In this document: piece by piece, positions 37,201 to 45,024 of the stretch | Position numbering within the stretch: position 1 is the stretch's first letter | Layout of the letters: each line of letters begins with the position of its first letter | The notes under the pieces: model-generated | The model's input: the letters and a program-made list of their open reading frames with translations, nothing else | Told to the model about the DNA's origin: nothing | Databases searched by the model: none | Origin: an uncultured Fretibacterium sp. | GTDB lineage: Bacteria; Synergistota; Synergistia; Synergistales; Aminobacteriaceae | Direction of reading: 5' to 3' | Length of the DNA stretch: 64,000 bases | Assembly (NCBI GenBank): GCA_946186205.1 | Contig: CAMHMH010000001.1 | Coordinates: 682,001 to 746,000 of the forward strand | Program-made: the position numbers and the translations under genes

Positions 37201-37898
37201 TGCCGTCAAAATTTTTTGAGGCTCTGACAATCCCCCTGCCGCCGATGGAAATACAACAGCAAATCGTGAACGAATGCAGCGGAATCGACTCGCAGGAATC
37301 TTCCCTCAATGAACGAATCAAATCATGCCGCGAAAAGATAGAGGGCATATTCAGCCGACTCGAATCAGAACCGAACGTGAGACGCTACAGACTCGACGAC
37401 AGAAAATCATTCACGCTCTCAATCGGAAAAAGAGTCCTGAACTCCGAATTGATTCCCGGCGGAAAAATCCCGGTGTACAGCGCGAATGTCCGGGAGCCTT
37501 TCGGGTATGTTGACGGGTTGTTACGAGGCTTTGAGGATTTCGGGAGCGATTCGATTCTTTGGGGGATTGACGGCGATTTTATGGTGAGCTTTATGGAACG
37601 TGGGCGGGAATTTTACCCTACGGATCACTGCGGGGTTCTGCGAGTGATTGCTGACGGAGTGCACCCAAGATTCATGGCTCGCATTCTCGAACGTGAAGGG
37701 ACTCGCCTGGGCTTCTCAAGAAATTTCCGGGCATCGCTTGACCGGGTCGGCGGGATAAAGTTCGGAGTGCCTGAAATGGACTCACAAGTTGCGGCCATGA
37801 ATGAAGTGATGAGTCTTGAGCGTGAAATCTCGCGGGCATTAATGAGTCTCAAAGCTCTTGAGGGGAAGAAAGAAGCGGTGTTGAAGAAGTATCTATGA
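34251..37898 (+). CDS. One-chain restriction-modification-specificity enzyme (type IIG/type I-like)
   Basis: This 1215-residue protein joins three activities. The nuclease, residues about 70-150, has Asp101 ('GRADICVYD') and Glu117-Cys-Lys119 ('IIECKTAG'). The gamma-type N6-adenine methylase, about 400-700, has SAM motif 'YACGAGHFLTEA' around 458 and catalytic Asn-Pro-Pro-Tyr at 537-540. The HsdS-like C-terminus, about 850-1215, has two target-recognition halves ('ALTIPLPPMEIQQQIVNEC', 'IKFGVPEMDSQVAAMNEV'), each followed by a helix. No helicase is present, so it differs from type I HsdR systems and should cut at a fixed distance from its site. ATG 34251 has AAGGAG eight bases before it. It is convergent with the DUF488 pair; the two stops overlap. 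Confidence 0.88.
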   Translation: MIDRKNFKEALKILGFTFNDSESFCTIDVGSCKMSVDFESETLIYPEQIRGRNHNTSFDAPENFVVFECILRLLKKVYNPKDIEIEKEWRLGHDSKSGRADICVYDRGSENVLMIIECKTAGREYYKALNDTSTDGGQLFSYWQQEISAKWLVLYTSDIKDGEKGREIKYESPAINCTDDPNLLSHNDPAIKLFVNAHTAQEKFTAWIETYNGDYREDIIFSDESSAYDIGNRPLLKKNLKAFNEDSKKGIINKFEEILRHNNVSDKENAFNRLVALFICKLVDEHSKNDDDELAFQYVPRRDTYEMLQDRLQKLYHEGMSEFMREEITYIPADYPRLFMTQYRGGDKENAIRELSEAFRKLKYFTNNDFAFLDVHNEELFYKNGKILVEVVQLFEHYRIVHTENHQLLGDLFEKLLDQGFRQNEGQFFTPLPLARFIWDSLPLRRYETWPKVIDYACGAGHFLTEAIEAVSYFIPSESREWIRDSIFGIEKDYRLSRVSKVSMFMNGAGGSNIIFGDGLEDSDIIKRGKFDILTANPPYSVASFKQHLRFTAKDFRLWDSISPSSSEIEVLFVERIGQLLNDKGLAAVILPSSILSNDSAAYTGARQELLRTFKLRAVVKLGSKTFGATGTNTVILFLERYYHNPSRLAQALDSTDAILDRRERDLESWEDIEILMSYLDMQGLTREQWNDFVHDRLTPETMPEYFRMYIDAYGEDFYRQAKKTEYEKLLYYAFTYCQRTTVIIAPSDNAGQREFLGYYWSYRKGDEGIHYDGERGGKMYVNSDREASGTLADVVRQSFGDEDIVMTEDNMRYARVVETWRMLDFSRVTFNADIRLQERKELDIESKYPAVKLLSVCRMNVPKSEAKAYPEETPASFIDMSSVSVYGKIISMSVRPIGELSSGSYNFFREGDIICAKMMTSAENMKCTVAEGLTNGIGFGSSEFYTFRCNEEIMTHYVCEFLNMTAIRESAWASVTGSGRQRVPSKFFEALTIPLPPMEIQQQIVNECSGIDSQESSLNERIKSCREKIEGIFSRLESEPNVRRYRLDDRKSFTLSIGKRVLNSELIPGGKIPVYSANVREPFGYVDGLLRGFEDFGSDSILWGIDGDFMVSFMERGREFYPTDHCGVLRVIADGVHPRFMARILEREGTRLGFSRNFRASLDRVGGIKFGVPEMDSQVAAMNEVMSLEREISRALMSLKALEGKKEAVLKKYL

Positions 37899-38714
37899 CA
37901 CAGGGAACGGAGGAGGAAATACGCCTATAATGATGAACGGATTATGAGAAGAATAATGATGTGCTATTGTTGTGCCGAGAAAGAAATGTACATCCTTAGT
38001 CCGCGCAAAATCATCAAAGTATTTCTTCCTCACATCCTCAATTGCTACTTGCGAGTCGCCTTTGCGTTTCATGCAGTTCAGGTATAGCATTCCTATTTCC
38101 CAGTCCTCAATCATCAGGGATGCTTTTTTCCTTTCGTCATCTGTGAACGTATATCGGAACTCATAAGGGATCTTCTGCGCGAGCCTGAGATCCCTTAATT
38201 CCTCGTTGAGGCCGGGCAAGTTGAGCTGCCTTGCTTGTGCCTCTGCGTAACTGAGAGTTTCTTCAGACCATTCATCAGGACATTCTCTTGCGTCAAGCGA
38301 AATTATTTCTGACGGTTTGAACACTGCAAGAGATTTCTTTGTTTCTTTTGCTTCGGATATTAATTCGCCGAGATTGGTATAAATTTTCTGCCTGCCGAAT
38401 ATTATTCGCTTTCTTGTCTCCCAGTCAACACGCCCTTTAACTTTCGGTAACTCTGGTTCTATTTCAATGCTGCTTATGTCCGGGCGGTATGATTCTATTC
38501 TGAAGTCTGAATTATTCCTTTCGACATCGACATTAATCCACGTATATTTTTTGTACTTCTTCTCGTCTTTCATCAGCCTGAAAGGGACAGGGTAAAGCCT
38601 TATCCATGTGCCATCCTCCAATATTCCCGCCGTGCATACTGTCTCACGGTAACGCCTTGAAACTGTCGGATATGTTTTTACGAGGATAAATATTCTCTTG
38701 CGCTCAACTATCAT
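37893..38714 (-). CDS. Conserved protein of unknown function, partner of DUF488 protein
   Basis: This is a 273-residue soluble protein. The N-terminus reads 'FILVKTYPTVSRRYRETVCT' then 'GTWIRLYPVPFRLM', a pattern I associate with an uncharacterised family encoded beside DUF488 proteins. The middle has alternating basic and acidic residues, and the end has 'LGTTIAHHYSSHNPFIIIG'. There is no signal peptide or known catalytic motif. The ATG at 38714 overlaps the DUF488 stop (ATGA), so the pair is coupled. The position beside a restriction enzyme, a toxin-antitoxin pair and ssrA suggests defence, but this is inference. Confidence 0.75.
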   Translation of the reverse strand: MIVERKRIFILVKTYPTVSRRYRETVCTAGILEDGTWIRLYPVPFRLMKDEKKYKKYTWINVDVERNNSDFRIESYRPDISSIEIEPELPKVKGRVDWETRKRIIFGRQKIYTNLGELISEAKETKKSLAVFKPSEIISLDARECPDEWSEETLSYAEAQARQLNLPGLNEELRDLRLAQKIPYEFRYTFTDDERKKASLMIEDWEIGMLYLNCMKRKGDSQVAIEDVRKKYFDDFARTKDVHFFLGTTIAHHYSSHNPFIIIGVFPPPFPVS

Positions 38715-39580
38715 AAATTTATGCTCTCCGTTCCGTATAAGCCTGCTATAAATTCTCTGATTATATTTCTGTGGCACATCTGCGGATTTTTCTCGTAACA
38801 CATCAATGCTGTTCTGTGATTTTCCGTAACAAGCCTGTGAACTTTCTCAAGAGATTTCATTCTGCTGTCCATTGAAGCCCTGTAATCAGAAAACAAATTA
38901 TGATAGTCATCGGTCGTGAAAAGCGAGGCTCTTTTTTCGGACTCAATACCCAATGCCGGAATACTGATGTATTTTATCCCTGTGCTGTTAAGAATACGTT
39001 TAAGCATTTTTCCCGAAAAACCGAATTTCCTGCTCGCCGGATTTTTCCTGACATCACACAGTAACTTTATGCCGTTCTGTATCAGCGTGTTAATGAATGA
39101 CTCAAGAGTCCTGCCCTCGTAACCAATTGTGAAAAGAATATCCCTGCTGTAGTCATGAAAAATTTTTCCCCTCCGCAAAATGTCTTCTGCTTCTTCTGGG
39201 CTGAAACGCTTTGTGAGAATTGTGCTGTTGATGGCGTAATATGGATATTCGCTGTAAACTCTGCGTATCAGATCCGCGCCTCTTTCCGGGACAATGCTGC
39301 ACACAATGCTGAAATTTATTTTTCTCCGCACATGAATTTTTCCGCCGGACTTTTCCAGAAATCCTTTCATGCAAAGCGTATCAATATCCCTTTCCATCTG
39401 CAAAGAATAAGGGCCGAACTTGTAAGGTATGAAATCATAGTAAGCAGTCCCGGTATAAAGGCCGCTGAGAAAAACGAGCTTCTGAAGATTCGTCCTTGAT
39501 ATGCCGCTGTCATTAAGACATTCAGCAAACGCTAACAAATATCTTTGCCGTATATATGTGGGCTGTTCAGAGTCTTTCAT
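38711..39580 (-). CDS. DUF488 protein with N-terminal Panacea/SocA-like domain
   Basis: This 289-residue protein has two parts. Residues 1-130 look like the SocA/DUF4065 (Panacea) fold ('LQKLVFLSGLYTGTAYYDFI', 'YKFGPYSLQMERDIDTL'), known from antitoxins. Residues 145-285 are DUF488: 'LFTIGYEGRTLESFINTL', 'CDVRKNPASRKFGFS' and the end motif Cys-Tyr-Glu...Cys-His-Arg ('LMCYEKNPQMCHRNII'). DUF488 has no established biochemical role that I can cite. AAAGGTGA precedes the ATG. The downstream gene overlaps by 4 nt. Confidence is high for DUF488 and moderate for the N-terminal assignment. Confidence 0.82.
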   Translation of the reverse strand: MKDSEQPTYIRQRYLLAFAECLNDSGISRTNLQKLVFLSGLYTGTAYYDFIPYKFGPYSLQMERDIDTLCMKGFLEKSGGKIHVRRKINFSIVCSIVPERGADLIRRVYSEYPYYAINSTILTKRFSPEEAEDILRRGKIFHDYSRDILFTIGYEGRTLESFINTLIQNGIKLLCDVRKNPASRKFGFSGKMLKRILNSTGIKYISIPALGIESEKRASLFTTDDYHNLFSDYRASMDSRMKSLEKVHRLVTENHRTALMCYEKNPQMCHRNIIREFIAGLYGTESINL

Positions 39581-39633
39581 GGAAATATCACCTTTCAGGA
39601 AGTTATTATAATATGACTGGCAATGAATGATTT

Positions 39634-40011
39634 ATGACACAGTTTGAATTGTTCTGCACGATATTTTTTGCTCTCGATTCTGTTTGGGAAAAAAACGGGG
39701 GCAAACAATACCGCGAGTCAGTCTTCAGAAATTACACGATACAGAATGAAGACCTGCGAATGTTCCTGAGCGATGCCAATCCGTTTTTGTGGGATGGTGA
39801 AATCTCAGCAGACCCGGCCATGTATGAAGACTTCCGCCAAATCATAACACAGGAGAATATACCCCTCGAAGAAAGCTATGATTACGCCTCGCAGTATATA
39901 GACTCCCTCACGTATTACTATGCTGACGGAGTGCTCGAAGCCTTCAGGACAATAACCCGCAGTGAATGGGACGAGGGCGTGAAGCGTTACATGTCCAGTC
40001 CTCACAAATGA
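39634..40011 (+). CDS. Small acidic protein of unknown function
   Basis: This 125-residue protein is rich in Tyr, Phe, Asp and Glu, with no signal peptide and no known motif. The pattern 'DLRMFLSDANPFLWDGE' followed by 'DPAMYEDFRQII' suggests a helical bundle. A TATAAT lies at 39607-39612 and the ribosome site is weak. It precedes the toxin-antitoxin pair by 54 bp and is divergent from the DUF488 pair. It could be an accessory defence or immunity protein, but nothing in the sequence shows that. Confidence 0.6.
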   Translation: MTQFELFCTIFFALDSVWEKNGGKQYRESVFRNYTIQNEDLRMFLSDANPFLWDGEISADPAMYEDFRQIITQENIPLEESYDYASQYIDSLTYYYADGVLEAFRTITRSEWDEGVKRYMSSPHK

Positions 40012-40065
40012 AAAAACACTTGCGGTGATAGAATGTGCAAAAAAATTCACGGAGGCAATATCACA

Positions 40066-40320
40066 ATGAGCGATAAAACTTTAGAACGCGGAAATACTGC
40101 GCTTGCTCTCGGAACGAATGAGCCTGAAGAAGAATACGATGAATATTACGAGGAAGATTACGATCTGTATCACAGCGAGAAATTTGCGCGTGAGATGGAA
40201 GAAGTTTTTGCGGAGATGGAAGACATGAAACTTCACCCGGAGAAATACAAGAGATATACGTCAACAAAAGAAATGTTCAGGGATATGGGATTTGACGTAA
40301 GCAATTTCCCGGACAGATGA
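40066..40320 (+). CDS. Putative antitoxin of a YafQ-type toxin-antitoxin pair
   Basis: This 84-residue, strongly acidic protein has a run of Glu/Asp/Tyr ('EEEYDEYYEEDYDLYH') and a C-terminal helix-rich half ('TSTKEMFRDMGFDVSNFP'). It lacks an obvious DinJ/RelB ribbon-helix-helix sequence. The antitoxin call therefore rests on its position: its stop overlaps the toxin start (ATGA) and its charge suits binding a basic toxin. The ATG 40066 follows GGAGG by about ten bases. Confidence 0.7.
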   Translation: MSDKTLERGNTALALGTNEPEEEYDEYYEEDYDLYHSEKFAREMEEVFAEMEDMKLHPEKYKRYTSTKEMFRDMGFDVSNFPDR

Positions 40321-40604
40321 GCATATACAAATATGAGACTGTCATACGTTCTCCGCAGTTCCGCAGAGAATTGAAGAAGGCAGAAAAACGCGGGCTGAAT
40401 CCTCTTGAAGTTGAAGCAGTAATTGATTTGCTGAGGAGGGACAGTCCGCTTCCGGCGAAACATCATGACCACCCTTTGAAGGGAAAATTCAAGGGCTTCC
40501 GGGAGTGCCACATAAATCCCGACTGGCTTTTGATTTACAGGAAGGACAATGACGAGCTTATACTTTACCTTACGCGCACGGGGACTCACAGCGATTTGTT
40601 TTAG
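40317..40604 (+). CDS. YafQ-family mRNA interferase toxin
   Basis: This is a 95-residue RelE-superfamily ribonuclease. The C-terminal half has the YafQ signature: 'KHHDHPLKGKFKGFRECHI', 'NPDWLLIYRK' and 'YLTRTGTHSDLF', which includes the His, Asp and terminal Phe used in catalysis by E. coli YafQ. It cleaves ribosome-bound mRNA. It is coupled to the acidic upstream partner and lies just upstream of smpB-ssrA, the trans-translation system that rescues ribosomes on cut mRNAs. Confidence 0.9.
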   Translation: MSIYKYETVIRSPQFRRELKKAEKRGLNPLEVEAVIDLLRRDSPLPAKHHDHPLKGKFKGFRECHINPDWLLIYRKDNDELILYLTRTGTHSDLF

Positions 40605-40614
40605 CGTGAATTGC

Positions 40615-40642
40615 TTGCGTAAAATTATAATTCGTGTATAAT
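40615..40642 (+). promoter_or_regulatory. Promoter of smpB, predicting a nearly leaderless mRNA
   Basis: TTGCGT (40615-40620), a 16-bp spacer and TATAAT (40637-40642) make a good sigma-70-type promoter. The smpB ATG is at 40651, so the transcript would start about 1-2 nt before it. No Shine-Dalgarno sequence precedes the ATG. Confidence 0.6.
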
Positions 40643-40650
40643 CCCCGATT

Positions 40651-41139
40651 ATGTCAAGTTCAAATCACACCAGCGACAAGAAAGTAGCCGTAAACAGGAA
40701 GGCAAGACATGATTATTTCATTCTTGATTCTTTCGAGTGCGGAATAGTTCTGACAGGCACCGAGATAAAAAGCGTAAGAGCTGGCAATCTCAACCTGAAA
40801 GACTCTTACGCATCAATCGAGAACGGTGAAATTTGGCTATATGGTGTGCATATTTCCCCCTACGAGAAGGGAACGTACTACAACCATGAACCCGAACGCG
40901 ACAGAAAGTTATTGCTTCACAGGCACGAGATAATACGGCTTCAGAGCAAGACACGCGAAAAGGGATTGACGTTAGTTCCTCTCAGCGTATACATCAAGGA
41001 CGGGAAGCGCGCAAAGGTTGAATTAGGCCTCGCAAAAGGACGGACGACTCACGACAAGCGCGACATGATAGCCGACCGTGACGCAAAGAGAGATATAGCC
41101 CGCGCAGTAAGGGGAAAAGGACGAGACTACGACGACTAG
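40651..41139 (+). CDS. smpB: SsrA-binding protein SmpB
   Basis: This 162-residue protein binds the tRNA-like domain of tmRNA and delivers it to stalled ribosomes. The family sequence is clear: '[20 protein letters not shown]', '[20 protein letters not shown]', '[11 protein letters not shown]' and the basic tail '[12 protein letters not shown]', which enters the mRNA channel. It lies 36 bp before the tmRNA gene, so both parts of trans-translation are adjacent. Confidence 0.97.
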   Translation: MSSSNHTSDKKVAVNRKARHDYFILDSFECGIVLTGTEIKSVRAGNLNLKDSYASIENGEIWLYGVHISPYEKGTYYNHEPERDRKLLLHRHEIIRLQSKTREKGLTLVPLSVYIKDGKRAKVELGLAKGRTTHDKRDMIADRDAKRDIARAVRGKGRDYDD

Positions 41140-41175
41140 CCTACACACTGACCACAAGCCGCTGAACACTCAAAC

Positions 41176-41529
41176 GGGGGCGACAGGTTTCGACAGCGTG
41201 AAGGAGGGTCTGAAGGAGCAGGCCGGGGAAAGTCTGCAATCACCCGTAAAACTATCGGACAAAAAAATAAAAGTCGAAGATAATTTCGCATTAGCGGCCT
41301 AGTTGCCAGCTACGCCGAGGGATGGACAATGCTGACGGTTCACCTGAGGTGTCATGAAAGTCAGCTCCCCGCCGTGTAGTGAGTCCGGCACGGTGATAGA
41401 CCCGTATGACTCTAGGAACTCTGAGGGGTTGTCCCTGACCTGATGAGAACGACAACTAATAGGGAATAAGCCTGTAGAGCCGTCATGATCGGCCCGCGTT
41501 GGACGGGAGTTCGATTCTCCCCGCCTCCA
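41176..41529 (+). ncRNA. ssrA: Transfer-messenger RNA
   Basis: The 5' end GGGGGCGACAGGTTTCGACA and 3' end GTTCGATTCTCCCCGCCTCC-A form the tRNA-like half. The acceptor arms GGGGGCG and CGCCTCC pair with one G-U. The T loop reads TTCGATTC. The tag frame ends GCA TTA GCG GCC TAG at 41288-41302. Placing the resume codon at GAA 41276, after AAGTC, gives the tag EDNFALAA. CCA is not encoded after the discriminator A. It tags stalled nascent proteins for proteolysis. Confidence 0.97.
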
Positions 41530-41578
41530 TTTTTATTTTATATATACCCCAATGTAAAGTGAGAGTGTGCCAGCATAC

Positions 41579-43369
41579 ATGAAGTTTAATGTCAAATGGA
41601 ATTGGGATAACCGCTATGATTATAGCGATGGCATGTTGTTTTTCGCACAGCGCATAGAAGAAATGCTGATGTATTACACTTCACACCTCTACAAAGTCCC
41701 GGCATTTAATTCTTACCTGCTGACAGCTGAATACGCAAAGATAGCCCCTCTTGTTAAAAACGGATCAGTCAACAGCGCGCATCTCTCGGCAATTCTGGAC
41801 GAATTTTATTATTCATTGTCAACAGATATTGTCATAAAGTCCCATTATTCACAGGATGAGACAGATTATTTCATCGGTCGCCTTAAAAGTACGTCCGGTG
41901 ATGAAAGAGACAAGTTTATGGATTATCTCCTGCAAGAGTTCAATCGCTACCCGGTATGGTGCAAAGAAGAAGCTCTTAAACTCGTAACTCAGTACCCGAA
42001 AGAGAAAAAGAAAATCGACAATGTTTTGCGCTCGTTAATATCAACTTTAATCGGCATTGGCTATAATCCCAACTATATTTACTGGGAAAGCAAAGCCATT
42101 TTCTTATGCAGGAAAAACAATAACGCCTCTCCTATTGATATTTTTCTGAGCAGGTTTGATTTCACAGAGCATGAATATACCGTGTATTTTCCAGTCTCTA
42201 AAAAGGCTGAAACCTTCAGGCAGACTCTTGAAACAAAACTCGGTTTCTCATTTCAGGAGGACGATTTTTCTGGAAAGCTGGAAATTGACAATAGCGAATA
42301 TATATGCGTTCATACAACAGTCAGGGCACTCGACAGGAACAGGGCGGCAGAAGCAGCTTACTGGAAATTCAGCTTGTTTATGCGCTACTATAAATTTTTG
42401 GGCAACAGGGATGACGATTTCTGCCAAGATAAGACAATAGTGCTGGAAAACGGGCGTTATGTTCACAAGCCGCCTCTTAAGCCGCAGAAACACAGCTATT
42501 CATGGAACTATGATGACGGAATACTTTGGCAGAATACGGAGGCAATAATCTCTAACCTCCTTGCTTTTGCGAGCTTTGACGATTTCAGCAAGGTCGAGAG
42601 GATGATCATCAACCATAATTCCGCGCTCGCAAGCCCGGAAAATGCAAACAGTTTTCTCAATCTCTGGTCAATACTTGAAATTATAGGAGTCTCAGACCAT
42701 CAGAACGCAAAGATTACTGAAGTGCTCCGTGCAGTAATTCCCATTTTGAAGAAAAATTATGTGAGAAATATTTTTTTGAACCTTCATAGCTACATGAAAG
42801 CAAACCTTTCCGATGAAGATTATAACTCTTTGTTCAGCAGCGTAACAGAAGAAGGAGACAAGACTCTCAAGACAGCCTGCCTCGTCGCGCTTCCTAAGTA
42901 TCAAGCTCTCAGAAAAAGAGCAGCCGGACTTTTCGCAAATTATCCGCTTATCAGGAGCAGGATGCTTCAGCTTAGTGCAGACATATTCAGCCGCAAGTCA
43001 GACTTTCTCAAGGAGCTTGGCAGATATACCAAGAGAATTGAGTGGCATATTCAGAGGCTTTACAGAACGAGGAACGAGATAATTCATTCAGGGAATGTCC
43101 CGGAAAATATAAAGCTGCTAAGTGAACATCTCCATGATTATGCAGATGAGCTTCTCATGGAAATAATCAGAAAGCTGGCCCAGGCCGAAAGCCTCTTGAC
43201 CATAAGCAACGTGATTATTGACGCTGAAATTTTTATTGACAGGGTTCACAAAGAATACAGCAGGAATAAAGACGCGTTCTCATACGAGGATATGAAATTC
43301 CTTATATACGGGGACGAGTTGAACGGTGAGAATAATGCAGCGCAAGAAATCAGAGCTGATGAAAATTAA
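41579..43369 (+). CDS. HEPN-domain protein of unknown function (Apea-like), next to ssrA
   Basis: This 596-residue protein is soluble and mostly helical. Near the C-terminus is Arg498-Asn-Glu-Ile-Ile-His503, in 'LYRTRNEIIHSG', the R-x4-H signature of HEPN ribonucleases. The context matches the Apea-like HEPN group. The N-terminal 480 residues match no family I know and may sense a trigger. Base composition is richer in A/T than in flanking uvrA or smpB, a sign of possible transfer. It begins about 50 bp after the tmRNA 3' end, a frequent integration site. GTG 41567 is an alternative start. A terminator follows. Confidence 0.75.
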   Translation: MKFNVKWNWDNRYDYSDGMLFFAQRIEEMLMYYTSHLYKVPAFNSYLLTAEYAKIAPLVKNGSVNSAHLSAILDEFYYSLSTDIVIKSHYSQDETDYFIGRLKSTSGDERDKFMDYLLQEFNRYPVWCKEEALKLVTQYPKEKKKIDNVLRSLISTLIGIGYNPNYIYWESKAIFLCRKNNNASPIDIFLSRFDFTEHEYTVYFPVSKKAETFRQTLETKLGFSFQEDDFSGKLEIDNSEYICVHTTVRALDRNRAAEAAYWKFSLFMRYYKFLGNRDDDFCQDKTIVLENGRYVHKPPLKPQKHSYSWNYDDGILWQNTEAIISNLLAFASFDDFSKVERMIINHNSALASPENANSFLNLWSILEIIGVSDHQNAKITEVLRAVIPILKKNYVRNIFLNLHSYMKANLSDEDYNSLFSSVTEEGDKTLKTACLVALPKYQALRKRAAGLFANYPLIRSRMLQLSADIFSRKSDFLKELGRYTKRIEWHIQRLYRTRNEIIHSGNVPENIKLLSEHLHDYADELLMEIIRKLAQAESLLTISNVIIDAEIFIDRVHKEYSRNKDAFSYEDMKFLIYGDELNGENNAAQEIRADEN

Positions 43370-43370
43370 C

Positions 43371-43405
43371 AGCGTCTCTTGACTCATCATCAGGGGACGC
43401 TTTTA
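43371..43405 (+). terminator. Terminator after HEPN gene
   Basis: AGCGTC (43371-43376) pairs with GACGCT (43396-43401) and is followed by TTTTATT. The stem is short, but the position just after the stop fits. Confidence 0.6.
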
Positions 43406-43416
43406 TTATTGCCGGA

Positions 43417-43842
43417 TTATTCACCCAAAATTTTCAGTGTAGCTCCGTCCTTCTTACCGCCGAAAAATTTCTCAAGCACTCTCTCAAACACTGAGCCTTC
43501 CTCTGATACATACGCAAAGAGAGTCATGCACGATCTCAGCTTCACCGCGTCAATTTCCCAGCCCATCACTTTCACAGGGTCATTATCTTCAAGCTCAAGC
43601 AACGCCGATGTGATTTCCTTCAGGTCATGCCCTAAGACCGGGTGCGCTAAATATTCCCGCGCCTCGTCAGCATCCTCAATCCCAAATGTTACAGAACGTC
43701 CGCTCGTCCCTAACCCTTTAAGCTGAGGAAATATATACCAGATCCAATGAGACTGTTTTTCTCCCGCTCTCATTTCTCGCAATGCCTGCGGATAATCATT
43801 CGTGTGATACGGGAAGAAACGTTCAAGATTGTATTTGCTCAT
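43417..43842 (-). CDS. DUF1810 family protein
   Basis: This 141-residue protein carries the DUF1810 pattern: 'LREMRAGEKQSHWIWYIFPQ', 'YLAHPVLGHDLKEITSALLE', 'AVKLRSCMTLFA'. Members are small cytoplasmic proteins with no firmly assigned activity. The ATG 43842 has GAGG upstream and lies 2 nt after the TerA-like stop, so the two form an operon. Association with ter-type genes hints at a stress or phage response role, but nothing in the sequence proves it. Confidence 0.85.
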   Translation of the reverse strand: MSKYNLERFFPYHTNDYPQALREMRAGEKQSHWIWYIFPQLKGLGTSGRSVTFGIEDADEAREYLAHPVLGHDLKEITSALLELEDNDPVKVMGWEIDAVKLRSCMTLFAYVSEEGSVFERVLEKFFGGKKDGATLKILGE

Positions 43843-43844
43843 CG

Positions 43845-44969
43845 TTACTTCCTCCCCCTTACCCAGCGCAAGCCCCATGAATATGCCGAGTCCATATCCG
43901 CATGGCCGGGGAAAAATTTTATGAGCTTCTCAACGCTGAACGTGTTATCGTTCTCATTCTCAAGCATGGCAATCGCGCACATAATATCGGAGCTGTTGTA
44001 CTCGTCAAGTTTCACTACAAGCTCGGAGCTTCCCGGACATTTCACAGTTGCAACTCCGTTAGCGTCCTGCCAGTTCGCAATGCCCTCGTATATGAACGTG
44101 TAGATGAGAATACGTTTGAACCGCGAAATCTCCGCGCCATTCACGCGCAAATTTTCACCGCCGGCAACATCACCGGTTCTGTCATCTCCGTCAAGCGATA
44201 TATACGGGAACGAGTCAAAGCTCCCGAAGTTGCCGCCCAACGCCTGAACAGATCCTTTTCGGCCGTCCTTCATCTCGTATAAACATCCCAGGTCTAAATC
44301 TATCGCAGCGTCTTTCTTTGAGAATGCAGACAACAATCTCTTGCGCTGGTTTCCTCTGTTCCAGTTGAGATTGATTACTATCTCGCCGAGCTTGTCCGAT
44401 TTCTTTTCGAGGCTGACCTTCTTCCCCTTCTCAAGAATTACTTTCTTCACTGGCTCAGGAGGAGTCGTCATCTCCTGACCTCCGTAACTCTTCAGCAAGT
44501 CGCTTAGTCCTCCGTCAAAGCCTGAAGCTATTGCGTTGACTCTCCAGCAGTCTTTGCGGTAAATCTCTATGCTGATTATTGCGCGTTCGTTGTGGAAGTC
44601 TGAGCCTGAAAGATTCATTGTCATCGTGTCATTCTCAGTCTCAAGAGTCAAAGTGTGTGATGAGATTTCGCCCATTGTCCCCGCTCCGTCAATACTCGCT
44701 GTGAATACGAGTTTTGCGATTGATGATGGAAGTCTCGAAAGGTCAACCGCAAATTCAGCCCTGTTATTTTCGGCTGCATATTTTATTTCACCGTTTGGCG
44801 ACTCGGTCTGGTTGTAGAAAATCATGTATCTGTCATCCGAAAGTTTGTTGTCATAGTCGACACCGAAGCACGAGAAATCATAGACAGCACTGCCGGAAAT
44901 TTTCATCTCAACAGAAATCTTGTCGCCGGGAATTTTCCCCCTGAAGCCGCGTACCATTTCCATATTCAT
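43845..44969 (-). CDS. TerD-superfamily protein, TerA-like two-domain
   Basis: This is a 374-residue protein with two TerD-like beta-sandwich domains. The first, residues 1-160, contains the Asp-rich site ('YDFSCFGVDYDNKLSDDRYM', 'SGSDFHNERAIISIEIYRK'). The second, about 195-365, contains 'LDLGCLYEMKDGRKG', 'YISLDGDDRTGDVAGGENL' and 'IYEGIANW', which match TerA. TerD domains bind Ca2+. Ter proteins are tied to tellurite resistance, phage inhibition and stress signalling. No TerC or vWA/TerY gene adjoins it. It could start at ATG 44969 or 44963, behind GGGGTGA. Confidence 0.85.
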   Translation of the reverse strand: MNMEMVRGFRGKIPGDKISVEMKISGSAVYDFSCFGVDYDNKLSDDRYMIFYNQTESPNGEIKYAAENNRAEFAVDLSRLPSSIAKLVFTASIDGAGTMGEISSHTLTLETENDTMTMNLSGSDFHNERAIISIEIYRKDCWRVNAIASGFDGGLSDLLKSYGGQEMTTPPEPVKKVILEKGKKVSLEKKSDKLGEIVINLNWNRGNQRKRLLSAFSKKDAAIDLDLGCLYEMKDGRKGSVQALGGNFGSFDSFPYISLDGDDRTGDVAGGENLRVNGAEISRFKRILIYTFIYEGIANWQDANGVATVKCPGSSELVVKLDEYNSSDIMCAIAMLENENDNTFSVEKLIKFFPGHADMDSAYSWGLRWVRGRK

Positions 44970-45024
44970 TTTCACCCCTGCTAAAATGGATAACTCACAG
45001 TATACATGAAAGGACAAAATTTTA

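Noticed and set aside
43370-43416. Second ssrA-derived attachment site bounding an island
   Set aside because: No copy of the tmRNA 3' end is present; the structure there is a terminator.
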